Assembly: GCA_019309545.1 (NCBI GenBank)
Contig: JAFDGA010000008.1
Span: 17,705-81,704 of the forward strand
Length of the DNA stretch: 64,000 bases
Source of the DNA: Deltaproteobacteria bacterium
GTDB taxonomy: Bacteria > Desulfobacterota > Desulfobaccia > Desulfobaccales > Desulfobaccaceae
Reading direction: 5' to 3'
Shown here: piece after piece, positions 34,458 through 44,391 of the stretch
Layout of the letters: every line of letters starts with the position of its first letter
How positions within the stretch are numbered: position 1 is the first letter of the stretch
Made by a program: the position numbers and the translations under genes
The notes under the pieces: model-generated
Seen by the model: the letters and a program-made list of their open reading frames with translations, nothing else
What the model was told of the DNA's origin: nothing
Databases searched by the model: none

Positions 34458-35531
34458 ATGTTTATCGAACGCTTGCAAGCCATCGAAGATAAATTCCAGG
34501 GACTGGAAGCCTGCCTGAGCAATCCTGAGATCATCAAAGATCAGGAGCGTTATCAGCAATATGCCCGGGAACACGCTGAGTTAATGCCGTTGATTCAAAC
34601 CTTTCGGCGCTATCAACAGGTCCGCCAGGAGTTGGAATCTAACCAAGTCCTGTTAAAAGAGGAGACCGACGAGGAATTCAAGGCCCTGGCCCGGGAAGAG
34701 ATTCAGCAGCTGCGAGCCCAATTGCTGGAATTAGAGGAAGAACTGCGGTTACATTTACTCCCCAAAGATCCCAATGATGCCCGGAACATTCTTCTCGAAA
34801 TCCGGGCCGGCACCGGAGGCGAGGAAGCAGCCCTGTTTGTCGCCGATCTTTTCCGGATGTATAGCCGCTATGCTGAAAATAAGGGTTGGAAGGTCGAAGT
34901 GCTGAGTCATAGCCCCACAGGCATGGGTGGACTGAAAGAGATCATTGCCTTGATCTCGGGCCAACGGGTTTATAGCCGCTTAAAATTTGAGAGTGGAGTG
35001 CACCGGGTGCAGCGAGTGCCGGTCACCGAATCCCAGGGCCGGATTCACACCTCGGCGGTCACCGTGGCCATCTTGCCGGAGGCCGAAGAAGTTGACGTCC
35101 AGATTAACCCGGAGGAAATCCGGGTGGATGTCTTCCGCTCCTCTGGCCCCGGGGGGCAAAGCGTCAACACCACTGATTCGGCGGTGCGCGTTACCCATTT
35201 GCCCACCGGTCTGGTGGTTTCTTGTCAGGATGAAAAATCCCAGCATAAAAACAAAGCCAAGGCCTTGAAGGTGCTTAGAGCTCGCCTGTTGGATCTAAAA
35301 CAGCGGGAACAGCGGCAAAAAATTGCCCAGGACCGCAAGACCCAGGTCGGCACTGGTGATCGCAGCGAACGCATCCGCACCTATAATTTCCCCCAGGGGC
35401 GCATCACTGACCACCGCCCCGGACTTACTCTTTACCGTCTGGAGGATATTCTGGCCGGGAATCTGGATGAACTGCTTGATGCCTTGAACACCTATCACCG
35501 CAGCACGGCCCTGAAACAGCAGGTCGGATGA
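34458..35531 (+). CDS. prfA: Peptide chain release factor 1
   Basis: 357 residues; reads UAA and UAG stops and triggers peptide release. The stop-codon selector is PVT at 188-190 (equivalent to P-A-T in E. coli), and the catalytic GGQ is at 232-234 in [17 protein letters not shown]. Start [12 protein letters not shown] aligns with other RF1 N-termini, so ATG 34458 is right, although no Shine-Dalgarno is visible because a terminator-like repeat fills the leader. Overlaps prmC by four bases (ATGA). Confidence 0.97.
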   Translation: MFIERLQAIEDKFQGLEACLSNPEIIKDQERYQQYAREHAELMPLIQTFRRYQQVRQELESNQVLLKEETDEEFKALAREEIQQLRAQLLELEEELRLHLLPKDPNDARNILLEIRAGTGGEEAALFVADLFRMYSRYAENKGWKVEVLSHSPTGMGGLKEIIALISGQRVYSRLKFESGVHRVQRVPVTESQGRIHTSAVTVAILPEAEEVDVQINPEEIRVDVFRSSGPGGQSVNTTDSAVRVTHLPTGLVVSCQDEKSQHKNKAKALKVLRARLLDLKQREQRQKIAQDRKTQVGTGDRSERIRTYNFPQGRITDHRPGLTLYRLEDILAGNLDELLDALNTYHRSTALKQQVG

Positions 35532-36418
35532 CCGCCGACCCCGGAGCAGCCTGGACCATCATGGAACTGCTCTGCTGGACTACCAGTTATTTTCACCACA
35601 AAGGAATCAGCGAACCCCGGGCCTCGGCCGAAGTGTTGTTGGCGCACTGTCTGGGTCGGGGGCGGCTGGCTCTTTATCTGCAACATGATCAGCCTCTGAG
35701 CACCGCGGAACTGGCCAACTTTAAGGAGCTGATCCGGCGCCGTCTGGCCGGGGAACCGACCCAATATATCACCGGCCACCAGGAATTCTGGTCCCTGGAT
35801 TTCCTGGTCAACCCTGCGGTCCTGATCCCCCGTCCGGAGACCGAAATTCTGATCGACACCGTCCTGAAGCAGGTGCAACAGCCGGATTTTCCTCTGGCCC
35901 AAGGCCCCTTGTTAGACCTTGGCACCGGCAGCGGGGTGCTGGCCATCGTCCTGGCCCGAGAACTTCCAGTTGCTCGATTTGTCGCTCTGGATCTGTCGGC
36001 CGCGGCCTTGGCTGTGGCCCAGGAAAATGCCCGACGCCATCAGGTTGTGGAACGCATCGGATTCATCCGGGGCGATCTCTTCCAGCCGCTGGCGCCTCGC
36101 CCCACCTTTTCGGTAATCATTTCTAACCCCCCTTATGTGCCTACCAGGGAATGGCAGCACCTGCCCCGGGAGATTCGCCACTATGAACCACGCGCTGCCC
36201 TGGACGGCGGCCCTGATGGCTTAGCAGTGATCCGGCGGTTGGTCTCGGAAGCTCATCAATATCTGATTCCGGGCGGACTTTTGGCCCTGGAGGTCGGACA
36301 GGGGCAGGCCTCGGCAGTTTTGGACCTGTTACTCCAACAGGGAGCTTACGCCCCCGCCGAGACCCGGTACGATTACCAGAAGATCCAACGGGTGGTCTTC
36401 GCCCGGCGATTGGAATAA
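35528..36418 (+). CDS. prmC: Release factor glutamine methyltransferase
   Basis: 296 residues; methylates the glutamine of the GGQ motif of release factors using SAM. N-terminal substrate-recognition helices (1-75), then the methyltransferase domain with [15 protein letters not shown] (motif I) and the catalytic SNPPYVPT block (Asn200-Tyr203). Translationally coupled to prfA through an ATGA overlap, as is usual. Confidence 0.96.
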   Translation: MTADPGAAWTIMELLCWTTSYFHHKGISEPRASAEVLLAHCLGRGRLALYLQHDQPLSTAELANFKELIRRRLAGEPTQYITGHQEFWSLDFLVNPAVLIPRPETEILIDTVLKQVQQPDFPLAQGPLLDLGTGSGVLAIVLARELPVARFVALDLSAAALAVAQENARRHQVVERIGFIRGDLFQPLAPRPTFSVIISNPPYVPTREWQHLPREIRHYEPRAALDGGPDGLAVIRRLVSEAHQYLIPGGLLALEVGQGQASAVLDLLLQQGAYAPAETRYDYQKIQRVVFARRLE

Positions 36419-36517
36419 GTATCAAAAAGAACAATCCGTCAATAAGGGGTTGCACTCAGAGCGGATAATTAATCGGGGGGCCTTAGTGCCTGGCCTGCAG
36501 TTTTACCTCATAGAGAA

Positions 36518-37483
36518 TTATTTTCCTTCTACCCTGGTGATCAGAAAGTTTTCCCAGGCGTCTTCGTCTTCTTGCCCGATTTCCCCCAGCGCCTCCAGTG
36601 GAATCTCCGCCCGGGCACTGGCGGGGTGGCCGCCGGCCGAGCCCAGCTTGCCAAAGGCTTTATTGGCCAGACGGCCAGCATTTTTTCGCAAGCCGTCATT
36701 GCGAAAGATGACAATCAGTTTGTCCTGGTAAATGCCAGCGACAATGCTCCAGGAAATCTCAACCAAACGCAGGAAAAAATCCGCCAGCATCACTAAAAGG
36801 TCGGGGGTTGGGACCGAGCCCACAAAGCTATAAAGCCGGTCATGGTGAATCTGCCAACGTCCCAGCCCCCGCCGGAAATACTTGAGCATCCCCAGAGTCA
36901 ATTCGGCGATTTCGATGCGGCGCACCAAAGCCCGGCGGGTGAATTGAAATAGAAAGTGGAAGGCCCGCACATCGGCTTCGGTGGAATGGCTCTCAAAATT
37001 AGACGTATCAGTCTTGATGGCGTAGAACAGTGCGGTCGCCAATTTCAAGGATGGTTTGATCTTGGCATCCCGGAGGTACTCGGTCAGGATGGTGGCAGTA
37101 GCCCCATATTTCGGGCGAATATCTAGGAACGGCGCTTCGGTCTGGGGATGAAGAGGATGGTGATCAATGATCAGGTCGTAATCGAGGTCGGCTAACCGTT
37201 CATGATGACTCGGTTGGCTATCGACCAGGGCCTTGCGTGAGAACTCCCGCGGATCAATTTTCTCATAAGCTACCAGAGGAATTTCCAGGAGTCGGACCAT
37301 GGTCTGATTCTGCGGTCGAGTGATGGGGCGGATGGGCACAATGACACAGGTGGCCACCCGACGCCAGAGCAACCGTTTCAGCGCTAAAGCGCTGGCGATG
37401 GAATCAGGGTCAGCGTCGATCAGGATCAACAGCCGGTCATCGTGAGCAAAGAGTTTGTATAACTTCCGCAGCCGTTCCCGCAA
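36518..37483 (-). CDS. DHH/DHHA1 family phosphoesterase (NrnA-like)
   Basis: 321 residues. Metal-binding motifs DADPDSIASALAL (about 23-35), LVDSQPSHHERL and IIDHHPLHP form the DHH catalytic centre. GSAGGHPASARAEI near 285-298 is the DHHA1 GGGH-type substrate motif. Such enzymes degrade nanoRNA oligonucleotides, pAp or cyclic dinucleotide products; which substrate applies cannot be told. Monocistronic, convergent with prmC. ATG start. Confidence 0.88.
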   Translation of the reverse strand: MRERLRKLYKLFAHDDRLLILIDADPDSIASALALKRLLWRRVATCVIVPIRPITRPQNQTMVRLLEIPLVAYEKIDPREFSRKALVDSQPSHHERLADLDYDLIIDHHPLHPQTEAPFLDIRPKYGATATILTEYLRDAKIKPSLKLATALFYAIKTDTSNFESHSTEADVRAFHFLFQFTRRALVRRIEIAELTLGMLKYFRRGLGRWQIHHDRLYSFVGSVPTPDLLVMLADFFLRLVEISWSIVAGIYQDKLIVIFRNDGLRKNAGRLANKAFGKLGSAGGHPASARAEIPLEALGEIGQEDEDAWENFLITRVEGK

Positions 37484-37610
37484 TTTCCACCTCCGAGCCG
37501 ATAGGTCAGTTTCTATTTTAAATCAAGCCGGTAATTACGGCAAGTTGCCAGCTCTAGTTGACAGAGTCCATTAAAACACTTATATCCCTCCGGGCATGGA
37601 TGGAATAAGA

Positions 37611-38771
37611 TTAACCGGGCATCAGCTCAATGTCGGGGCCATTATCCGCAAATAATCTGGCCAGCCGGCGCCAGCCGCCGGTAGCCACAGGAGTTTGCAA
37701 AGATTGCGCTAACCACATGGCCAGGTCCGGGGGCTGGAAGATGACGCTGCTGACCGTGCCTGGATTGGCTACTTCCGGATCAGCCAGCAAGGTTCTGGCC
37801 TTGGGGATATTTAGGCCACCAGCGGCCAATTCTTGTAAGCGCCGGTAGCGGCTATGGCTATAGGCTTCAGTAAAGTGCCTGGGGGAAAGCGGCGAAAACG
37901 GCGGCCGGGGCGGAAACCGGCCCTGGAGGGGCTGCATGGTGGCACTATGGTAGTGATTGGTGGCGATAATTAAACCTTGGGCGGCCTGCCGGGCTTGCCA
38001 ATGGCGGGCAGAAACCTCCAGTACCTGGGCTTCGGTGGGGCTGCAAAGCACCAGATTGTTGCCGCTGGTCCGGGTACTGGCGGTAATCAGACCAGCCACT
38101 TCCGGCAGACTCCGGCCCTGCTGCAAGGCCTGGCGATTGCGGATACCTGCCGGGCAGCCCCTGAGGGTCCGGTCCACGGTCATGGTCGAGAGCTGGGCCA
38201 AGGCTACCTGATTCTGATTCATACCGGTATAGAGTCCAACAAACCCCGGCCAGGCGACCGAAACCAGAGGCACTCCCCGCACCGGATGTAACAGAAAGAC
38301 GGTCTGCAGTCGGGTCATGACCTCGGTGAAGACCGCATAATCCAAATTCCGGGCCAGCAGCCAGGCACCGGTTTGATTGCACCTCCCCCGGCCGGCTACA
38401 GCCGAGCAGTGCGGCATGTTCTGGGCCAGGTCATCAAAAACATTAAGCAATAAAATGAAATGTACCCCGACCCTCGCACCTGCCGCCACCCCTTTCATTT
38501 CCTTCCAATAAGGACCAGGGATAAAAGGCCGGAAACGCCAGGCCAGAACAACCAGTCCCAGATAGAGCGGCAAGCCCCCCAGCCAGCCGGTGATTTTGGC
38601 CAAATATTTCAGTATACTACACCGAATTTGGCAAATCTCCCGGGCTAACCAGCGGCCGTGAGCAAAGCCCAACTCAGGTGGGGTGCCGCTGAGGCGCACG
38701 ACCTGCAGGCCCGGTTCCTTCAAGAGCAGAGCTGGAGGGATTTTCTGAGATGTCCCTATGGGTATCGCCAT
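37611..38771 (-). CDS. C45-family N-terminal-nucleophile peptidase / acyltransferase-like
   Basis: 386 residues. The PHCSAVAGRG segment (about 132-141) provides the likely nucleophilic Cys created by autocleavage, followed by GAWLLARNLDYAVFTE and LVSVAWPGFVGLYTGMNQNQVALAQL, the pattern of isopenicillin-N acyltransferase-like (C45) proteins. SGNNLVLCSPTEAQVLEV and ATNHYHS are later family blocks. A hydrophobic stretch LPLYLGLVVLAW (about 67-78) may dip into the membrane. No signal peptide. Substrate unknown; amide or peptide hydrolysis of some small molecule is likely. No partner genes adjacent. Confidence 0.78.
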   Translation of the reverse strand: MAIPIGTSQKIPPALLLKEPGLQVVRLSGTPPELGFAHGRWLAREICQIRCSILKYLAKITGWLGGLPLYLGLVVLAWRFRPFIPGPYWKEMKGVAAGARVGVHFILLLNVFDDLAQNMPHCSAVAGRGRCNQTGAWLLARNLDYAVFTEVMTRLQTVFLLHPVRGVPLVSVAWPGFVGLYTGMNQNQVALAQLSTMTVDRTLRGCPAGIRNRQALQQGRSLPEVAGLITASTRTSGNNLVLCSPTEAQVLEVSARHWQARQAAQGLIIATNHYHSATMQPLQGRFPPRPPFSPLSPRHFTEAYSHSRYRRLQELAAGGLNIPKARTLLADPEVANPGTVSSVIFQPPDLAMWLAQSLQTPVATGGWRRLARLFADNGPDIELMPG

Positions 38772-39062
38772 AAGCAGCGGAACCTGTTAGAAGAGGCGTT
38801 AGGTTGCTTGAATGCTGCCTTAAAATTGCCCTCTGAGTTTACCTCATCGACAACATCCTGTCTATACACAGATAGAAGTCATTCCAGGTAATTAAATGTC
38901 GTTAGCTGATAGAAATAAAGGCGCAGAAAAAAAAGTTTGTTTCCAGGCCGAAACCGCGGGACCAAAATTTACTTATAAAAATCTTTTGAATTGAACACCA
39001 ATGTATGATAATCTTTTTTGTTAAATTTCCCATATATAATTGTTAAGTTAAAGGCGGACAGA
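38772..39062. other. Gap upstream of the hopanoid locus
   Basis: No gene seen. The right third is AT-rich with several -10-like hexamers (TATGAT near 39002, TATAAT near 39034) but no well-spaced -35, so the shc promoter cannot be fixed. The left part probably carries the promoter of the minus-strand C45 gene. Confidence 0.4.
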
Positions 39063-41030
39063 ATGACTGAGGGTTTGCAGTACACTGGGATGTCTCAACA
39101 AAGGACCTGGTTCCTGGCGAATGAGTCACTGACTGAAGCCGTGGAAAAAGCCGTGGCTGGGGCTCGCCAGGCGTTGTTGGGAATGCAGACGCGAGATGGC
39201 TATTGGTGGGCGGAGCTGGAGTCCAATGTTACTATTACAGCCGAATACCTTATGCTCCATTATCTACTGGAAATAGCCGAGCCAGCCAAGATTTCCGCCT
39301 TGGCCAACTATATTCTTCAGCAACAGCTCGACAACGGTGGCTGGTCTATCTATTATGGAGATGGCGGCGACCTGAGCACCTCGGTGGAGGCTTACCTAGC
39401 CCTGAAGTTGGCTGGCCTCTCGCCTCAGGAGCCGGCTGTGCAGCGGGCCCGGGCCTTTATTCAACAGCGTGGGGGACCGTTGCGGACCCGGGTTTTCACC
39501 CGAATTTTCTTGGCCCTGTTTGGCCAGGTAAGTTGGGAAGGAGTTCCCACCCTGCCGGTGGAATTTATACTTTTCCCCCCCCAGAGTGGCTTGAGCATCT
39601 ACGAATTTTCCAGTTGGTCTCGCGCCACCATTGTGCCCTTGTCGGTGGTCATGGCCAAACAGCCTGTGCTCTCCCTGCCCCTGGAATTGGGAGTGAGGGA
39701 GTTGTTTAGTGATGCGGAAGAAGGGTTCCGGAACCACCGGGTACAATGGAATCACAATGGCTTGAGTCTGGATAATCTCTTTGTGCTCTGGGATCGGGTC
39801 TTGAAATTTTACCAGAGCTGGCCACTTCACCTTTTCCGCCGATTGGCTCTCAAGCGGGCCGAGGACTGGATTCTGGAACATCAGGAAGACAGCGGGGATT
39901 GGGGCGGTATTCAGCCCGCCATGCTCAATTCCCTGCTCGCCCTCCACTGCCTGGGTTATGCCAATGATCATCCGGCCATGCGGCGTGGTCTGGAAGCCCT
40001 GGAGTTCTTCACCTTAAAGGACCAGGACTCTATCCGGTTGCAATCTTGCATCTCCCCGGTATGGGATACGGCTCTGGCTGTCCGGGCCTTGGCCGCCTCG
40101 GGCTGCCCGGTGTCGCATTCGGCCATGATCCGGGCCTGCGACTGGCTGCTGCGCCAGCAGATTCTGGTTCCCGGGGACTGGTCGATCAAAAAACCTGATC
40201 TGGCCCCGGGGGGATGGGCCTTTGAATTTGTCAACAACTGGTACCCGGACATTGATGATAGTGCGGTAGTCTTGATGGCTCTCAAAGAAGGGCTACCGGA
40301 TCCGGATCAATTCCGATCCGCCCTGAATCGAGGGATTGACTGGTGCCTGGGCATGCAGTCTAAAAATGGCGGCTTCGGGGCTTTTGATGTTGATAATACC
40401 AAAGATTGGCTCAACAGCATTCCCTTCGGGGATTTGAAGGCTCTGATCGATCCCCCTACCGAGGATGTGACTGGCCGCGTCCTGGAAATGATGGGAATTT
40501 TTGGCTTTACCCTGGACCACCCGGTGGCGGCCCGGGCTTATATTTTCCTGCGCCGGACACAACAGCCCGATGGATGTTGGTGGGGGCGTTGGGGGGTTAA
40601 TTATATTTATGGTACCTGGTCAGTGTTATTGGGGCTTAAAAGTATCGGCGAGGACATGTCTCAAACCTATATTCGCCAGGCAGTGGCCTGGCTGAAAGGC
40701 TGTCAGAATGCCGATGGCGGTTGGGGCGAGACTTGCGAATCCTACCGGCGCCCTCAACTCCGGGGCCAGGGAGAAAGCACCGCCTCCCAGACCGCCTGGG
40801 CCCTGATGGCCCTCATCGCCGCGGGTGAAGCCCACTCCCCTGAAGTCCGGAAAGGCGCCGAATATCTGGTCAGGACCCAGAATACCGAGGGCCGCTGGGA
40901 GGAGGCTTATTTTACCGGCACCGGATTTCCGCAGCACTTTATGATCCGTTATCATTTATATCGTGATTGTTTCCCCTTGATGGCGTTGGGCCAATATCTC
41001 CAAGCCTGCGGGAGAACCCCGCATGAGTAA
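39063..41030 (+). CDS. shc: Squalene-hopene cyclase
   Basis: 655 residues from ATG 39063; the TTG at 39018 adds 15 residues that do not fit the family. Cyclises squalene to hopene. Membrane-associated alpha/alpha-barrel enzyme with repeated QW motifs, e.g. QLDNGGWSIY, QPDGCWWGRWGV and NADGGWGETC. The initiating acid is the DxDD motif IDDSA in WYPDIDDSAVV (Asp396-Asp399). Overlaps hpnA by eight bases. Squalene-making genes (hpnC/D/E) are not present here. Confidence 0.95.
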   Translation: MTEGLQYTGMSQQRTWFLANESLTEAVEKAVAGARQALLGMQTRDGYWWAELESNVTITAEYLMLHYLLEIAEPAKISALANYILQQQLDNGGWSIYYGDGGDLSTSVEAYLALKLAGLSPQEPAVQRARAFIQQRGGPLRTRVFTRIFLALFGQVSWEGVPTLPVEFILFPPQSGLSIYEFSSWSRATIVPLSVVMAKQPVLSLPLELGVRELFSDAEEGFRNHRVQWNHNGLSLDNLFVLWDRVLKFYQSWPLHLFRRLALKRAEDWILEHQEDSGDWGGIQPAMLNSLLALHCLGYANDHPAMRRGLEALEFFTLKDQDSIRLQSCISPVWDTALAVRALAASGCPVSHSAMIRACDWLLRQQILVPGDWSIKKPDLAPGGWAFEFVNNWYPDIDDSAVVLMALKEGLPDPDQFRSALNRGIDWCLGMQSKNGGFGAFDVDNTKDWLNSIPFGDLKALIDPPTEDVTGRVLEMMGIFGFTLDHPVAARAYIFLRRTQQPDGCWWGRWGVNYIYGTWSVLLGLKSIGEDMSQTYIRQAVAWLKGCQNADGGWGETCESYRRPQLRGQGESTASQTAWALMALIAAGEAHSPEVRKGAEYLVRTQNTEGRWEEAYFTGTGFPQHFMIRYHLYRDCFPLMALGQYLQACGRTPHE

Positions 41031-42030
41031 AACCCTGGTAACCGGGGGCAGCGGATTTGTTGGCCGTGCCCTGGTTCAAGAACTCCTGGCCGATGGTCGC
41101 CAGGTACGGGTATTGGCCCGACATCCGGAACACCCAGCTTTGCAGGGACTGGCGGTTGAGGTTGTCCAGGGTGACTTGCGCCATCCGGACTCGTTGAGAA
41201 TTGCTCTGGAGGGCTGTAGCTATCTTTTTCACGTGGCTGCCGATTACCGCCTCTGGGTTCCCAACCCTAAGGATATGTATGCTACTAATGTCGAGGGCAC
41301 CCGCCATATCCTCCGGGCGGCCTGGGAGCGCGGTCTGGAGCGGGTGGTCTACACCAGCACAGTGGGGACCCTGGGCAACCCGGGGGACGGCACTCCGGGC
41401 AGGGAAGACACCCCGGTCAGTTTTGCTGATATGGTCGGGCATTACAAAAAATCCAAGTTTTTAGCCGAGCAGATAGCCCTGGAATTCGCCCGGCGAGGGC
41501 TTCCTATAGTGCTCGTCAATCCCAGCACCCCGGTCGGGCCTTGGGATTACCGCCCCACCCCGACCGGCCAGATGATCGTCGATTTTCTAAACGGCCAGAT
41601 GCCGGCTTATCTGGATTCCGGCCTGAATCTGATCCATGTCCGGGATGTGGCCCGCGGCCATATCCTGGCAGAAGAACGGGGCCGTCCGGGGGAAAAATAT
41701 ATCCTGGGACACCAGAACCTCAGCCTGTCAGAGATTTTTGAGATTCTGGCCGGAATCAGTCAGCGGCCGGCTCCCCGCTGGCGGCTGCCCTATTACCCGA
41801 TCCTGGGACTGGCTTATGTCAATGAATTCTGGGCCACCTGGGTCAGTCACCGACCGCCGCGGATACCCCTGACTGCGGTTAAGATGGCCGGGAAATTTAT
41901 GTATTTTGATAGTAGCAAAGCCATGCAGGAGTTGGGACTTCCTCAGACTCCGGTCCGGGAGGCCCTCCAGGATGCCATCACCTGGTTCCAAAAACACGGC
42001 TATGTAAAGGAAAATAAAGTTCAAAGTTAA
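41023..42030 (+). CDS. hpnA: Hopanoid-associated sugar epimerase HpnA
   Basis: 335 residues, extended short-chain dehydrogenase/NAD-dependent epimerase-like fold. Nucleotide-binding TGGSGFVGRALV at the start; VAADYRLWVPNPKDMYATNVEGT, then YTSTVGTLG and the YKKSK catalytic tail with Tyr about 144. HpnA clusters with shc in hopanoid-producing bacteria; its exact reaction is not settled. Starts inside the 3' end of shc (overlap 8), so both are translated together. Confidence 0.9.
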   Translation: MSKTLVTGGSGFVGRALVQELLADGRQVRVLARHPEHPALQGLAVEVVQGDLRHPDSLRIALEGCSYLFHVAADYRLWVPNPKDMYATNVEGTRHILRAAWERGLERVVYTSTVGTLGNPGDGTPGREDTPVSFADMVGHYKKSKFLAEQIALEFARRGLPIVLVNPSTPVGPWDYRPTPTGQMIVDFLNGQMPAYLDSGLNLIHVRDVARGHILAEERGRPGEKYILGHQNLSLSEIFEILAGISQRPAPRWRLPYYPILGLAYVNEFWATWVSHRPPRIPLTAVKMAGKFMYFDSSKAMQELGLPQTPVREALQDAITWFQKHGYVKENKVQS

Positions 42031-42114
42031 GTGGAGAAAGGCAACAGCCTGCTGCTGGTTATACCTTTCCCCCCTGGCAACGTTTACAGCCTGAATTATT
42101 TACAGGAGACCCTG

Positions 42115-43113
42115 ATGCGCTTTCCTTTAAGCCTTGATATCTCTTTAATTAACTACTTAATCGAAAAACGGCTCCAACGCCAGGAGAAATTTCCTCTGGT
42201 ACTGATGTTAGAGCCTACCCATTTATGCAACCTGGCCTGTAAAGGTTGCGGTCGCATCCAGGAATACCGGGATACTCTGGGACAGATGATGCCCCTGGAG
42301 GAATGTTTGACCTCGGTAGAAGAATGCGGCGCCCCAGTAGTAACCATCACCGGGGGCGAACCCTTGCTTTATCCGCCAGTCTTTGAGCTGGTGCAGGAAT
42401 TGATCCGGCGGCGCAAACATATCTATCTGTGCACTAACGGCCTCCTGCTTGAGAAGTCCCTGGCCAACTTGCCAGCTTCAAACTACTTAACCCTAAGTGT
42501 CCATCTGGATGGTCTGGCTCCCACCCACGACCTTATCCTGGGGCGTCCGGGAGTGTTTGATCAGTCGATCAAAGCGATCAAAGCCGCCAAACGGCAAGGC
42601 TTCCAGGTCTGCACCAATACCACCATCTATAAACAAACCGATATACAGGAGATTGAAATTCTTTTTGCTTATCTGACTTATCTGGATATTAACGGCTTAT
42701 TGGTATCACCCGCGTTCAGTTTCGAGTCGGTTGACCCGGAATTATTTTTAAGCCGCGAAGAAATCAAGGAAAAATTTGCCCGCCTTACCGCCAGCGGTAA
42801 TAAATTTAAATTTTACGATTCCCCCTTATATCTGGAATTCCTGCGGGGGGAACGGGATTACGAGTGCACTCCCTGGGCCAACCCCACCCGTAACCCCAGA
42901 GGGTGGCGATCCCCTTGTTACCAACTCATGGATGCTCATTACCCTACCTTTGAGGAATTTATGACCCAAACCGAGTGGGAACGCTACGGTGTGGGTCGCG
43001 ATCCCCGTTGTCAGCAATGCATGATGCATTCTGGTTTCGAGCCGACTGTAGTGCGGACCCTGGGTAGGGACCTTAAAGATCTCTGGGAAATGTTGCGTTG
43101 GAACCTGTCTTAG
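42115..43113 (+). CDS. hpnH: Adenosyl-hopene transferase HpnH, radical SAM
   Basis: 332 residues from ATG 42115 (AGGAGA upstream); the longer frame from 42031 has no such site. Radical SAM enzyme that adds the 5'-deoxyadenosyl group to diploptene, the first step to extended C35 hopanoids. The iron-sulfur ligands are C38, C42 and C45 in CNLACKGCG; VVTITGGEPLLYPP and a SPASM-like tail with CTPWANPTRNPRGWRSPCYQL and CQQCMMHSGFEPTVV follow. Together with shc and hpnA it defines a hopanoid operon, though HpnG and later genes are missing here. Confidence 0.94.
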   Translation: MRFPLSLDISLINYLIEKRLQRQEKFPLVLMLEPTHLCNLACKGCGRIQEYRDTLGQMMPLEECLTSVEECGAPVVTITGGEPLLYPPVFELVQELIRRRKHIYLCTNGLLLEKSLANLPASNYLTLSVHLDGLAPTHDLILGRPGVFDQSIKAIKAAKRQGFQVCTNTTIYKQTDIQEIEILFAYLTYLDINGLLVSPAFSFESVDPELFLSREEIKEKFARLTASGNKFKFYDSPLYLEFLRGERDYECTPWANPTRNPRGWRSPCYQLMDAHYPTFEEFMTQTEWERYGVGRDPRCQQCMMHSGFEPTVVRTLGRDLKDLWEMLRWNLS

Positions 43114-43137
43114 GGCAATGAGCAAAGGCGAGTCACG

Positions 43138-44391
43138 GTGGCATACAGAGACCTTGGTCTGCCGATCTATCTGATATTGGTGGTTATCGGGCTCAGTAGC
43201 TGCAGTATGAACATACCCACCGCGGCGGTTCCTCCTCCCTTGCCGGTGCAACGCACCGATGAGAAAATTGGAACTACTCTCTTTCCTTTGCCGGTGTTGG
43301 CCACTAACCCTAATTCCGGTAATGATTACGGCTTCTTGCCGGTATGGATTTTCCCTCGGGAAGATAAGGCGATGGGGCTGATTATAGCCCCCTCGGTGAT
43401 CTATAACGAAGAGGATGGCACTGCTTTTGCGTTTCGTGTCCTGGCCTATCCCACTTCCGAGGTGCACTACCGGCTGATTGCTAATCAGTCCACCGGCACC
43501 AATACCGAATATGAACTTATGTATGATAATAAAGGCATGGGACCTCAAGATTGGGCTTATGGCCTGCTGCTGAATTATAACAGTGACTATTTCCCGCGCT
43601 TTTATGGGTTTGGGAATAATAGTGCGGAAGATGACGAGACCAGTTATACCTCCCGGACCCGGGAGGCAGTGGCCCATCTGGGTTATCAGGTTACCCAAAG
43701 CCTGGAGCTTATCTGGCAGGAACGTCTGACCATGACCTCTCTGAGCGACAAACACCTCCCCAGTCTGCCAGCCACCGTGGAATTATTTCCTGAGGCGGTG
43801 CGCATTCGGCAAAATACCACTTTTGCCCATCGCCTTTCTTTAAGTTATGATACCCGGGACTTGGAGGATACTCCCACCTGTGGATTGCTGGCCCGCGTCT
43901 ATGGGGAAACTGCGGCCAAGGCCTTAGGAAGCGATGCCTCTTATGACCGGGTGGGAGTGGTGATCAAAGGTTTTCAACCCCTGGACGCGGATCGGCGGTT
44001 TATCACCGCTATCCGGTTGGAAGGCCAATTTATGCTCCGGGAAGAAGACACCCCTTTTTTCGAATGGCCTCAATTAGGCGGGTTTGGCAGCAACCGGGGC
44101 TATGGCGAATGGCGATTTATCGATCGTAATATGGTCGCTTTTACACTGGAACAGCGCATTGAGGCCTTCAGCCTGAACCATTTCGGGGTCATCAGCCATT
44201 GGGAGATCGCACCTTTTTTTGACGTTGGCAAGGTGTTTCCGACCATCGGTAAATTTAACTTCCGCGATCTGAAGCCGGTCGGCGGACTCGGCCTGCGTGC
44301 TACGGTCCGGCCCCAGGTTGTTGGTCATGTCGACTTTGGTTTCGGCCAGGAAGGCAGCGCCGTATTCATGGGACTGGATTACCCGTTTTGA
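43138..44391 (+). CDS. Lipoprotein-type BamA/TamA-like outer-membrane barrel
   Basis: 417 residues from GTG 43138, with no POTRA domain. Signal peptide and lipobox (LSSC, Cys about 22) predict lipidation, then a beta-rich chain with surface-antigen (D15) features: YDTRDLEDTP-type turns, LGGFGSNRGYGEWRF, ALEQRIEA-like strands and a C-terminal aromatic (PF). A lipidated N-terminus on a barrel is unusual. Sits 24 bases after hpnH and overlaps the GT39-like gene by four bases, so it is linked in expression to hopanoid synthesis and glycosylation; a role in export is speculation. Confidence 0.65.
   Translation: MAYRDLGLPIYLILVVIGLSSCSMNIPTAAVPPPLPVQRTDEKIGTTLFPLPVLATNPNSGNDYGFLPVWIFPREDKAMGLIIAPSVIYNEEDGTAFAFRVLAYPTSEVHYRLIANQSTGTNTEYELMYDNKGMGPQDWAYGLLLNYNSDYFPRFYGFGNNSAEDDETSYTSRTREAVAHLGYQVTQSLELIWQERLTMTSLSDKHLPSLPATVELFPEAVRIRQNTTFAHRLSLSYDTRDLEDTPTCGLLARVYGETAAKALGSDASYDRVGVVIKGFQPLDADRRFITAIRLEGQFMLREEDTPFFEWPQLGGFGSNRGYGEWRFIDRNMVAFTLEQRIEAFSLNHFGVISHWEIAPFFDVGKVFPTIGKFNFRDLKPVGGLGLRATVRPQVVGHVDFGFGQEGSAVFMGLDYPF

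Noticed and set aside
39018..39062. TTG 15 codons upstream as the shc start
   Set aside because: The added residues look like AT-rich leader and do not resemble squalene-hopene cyclase N-termini.
42826..43755. 309-codon minus-strand ORF opposite hpnH and the barrel gene
   Set aside because: Overlaps two well-supported plus-strand genes and shows no family features.
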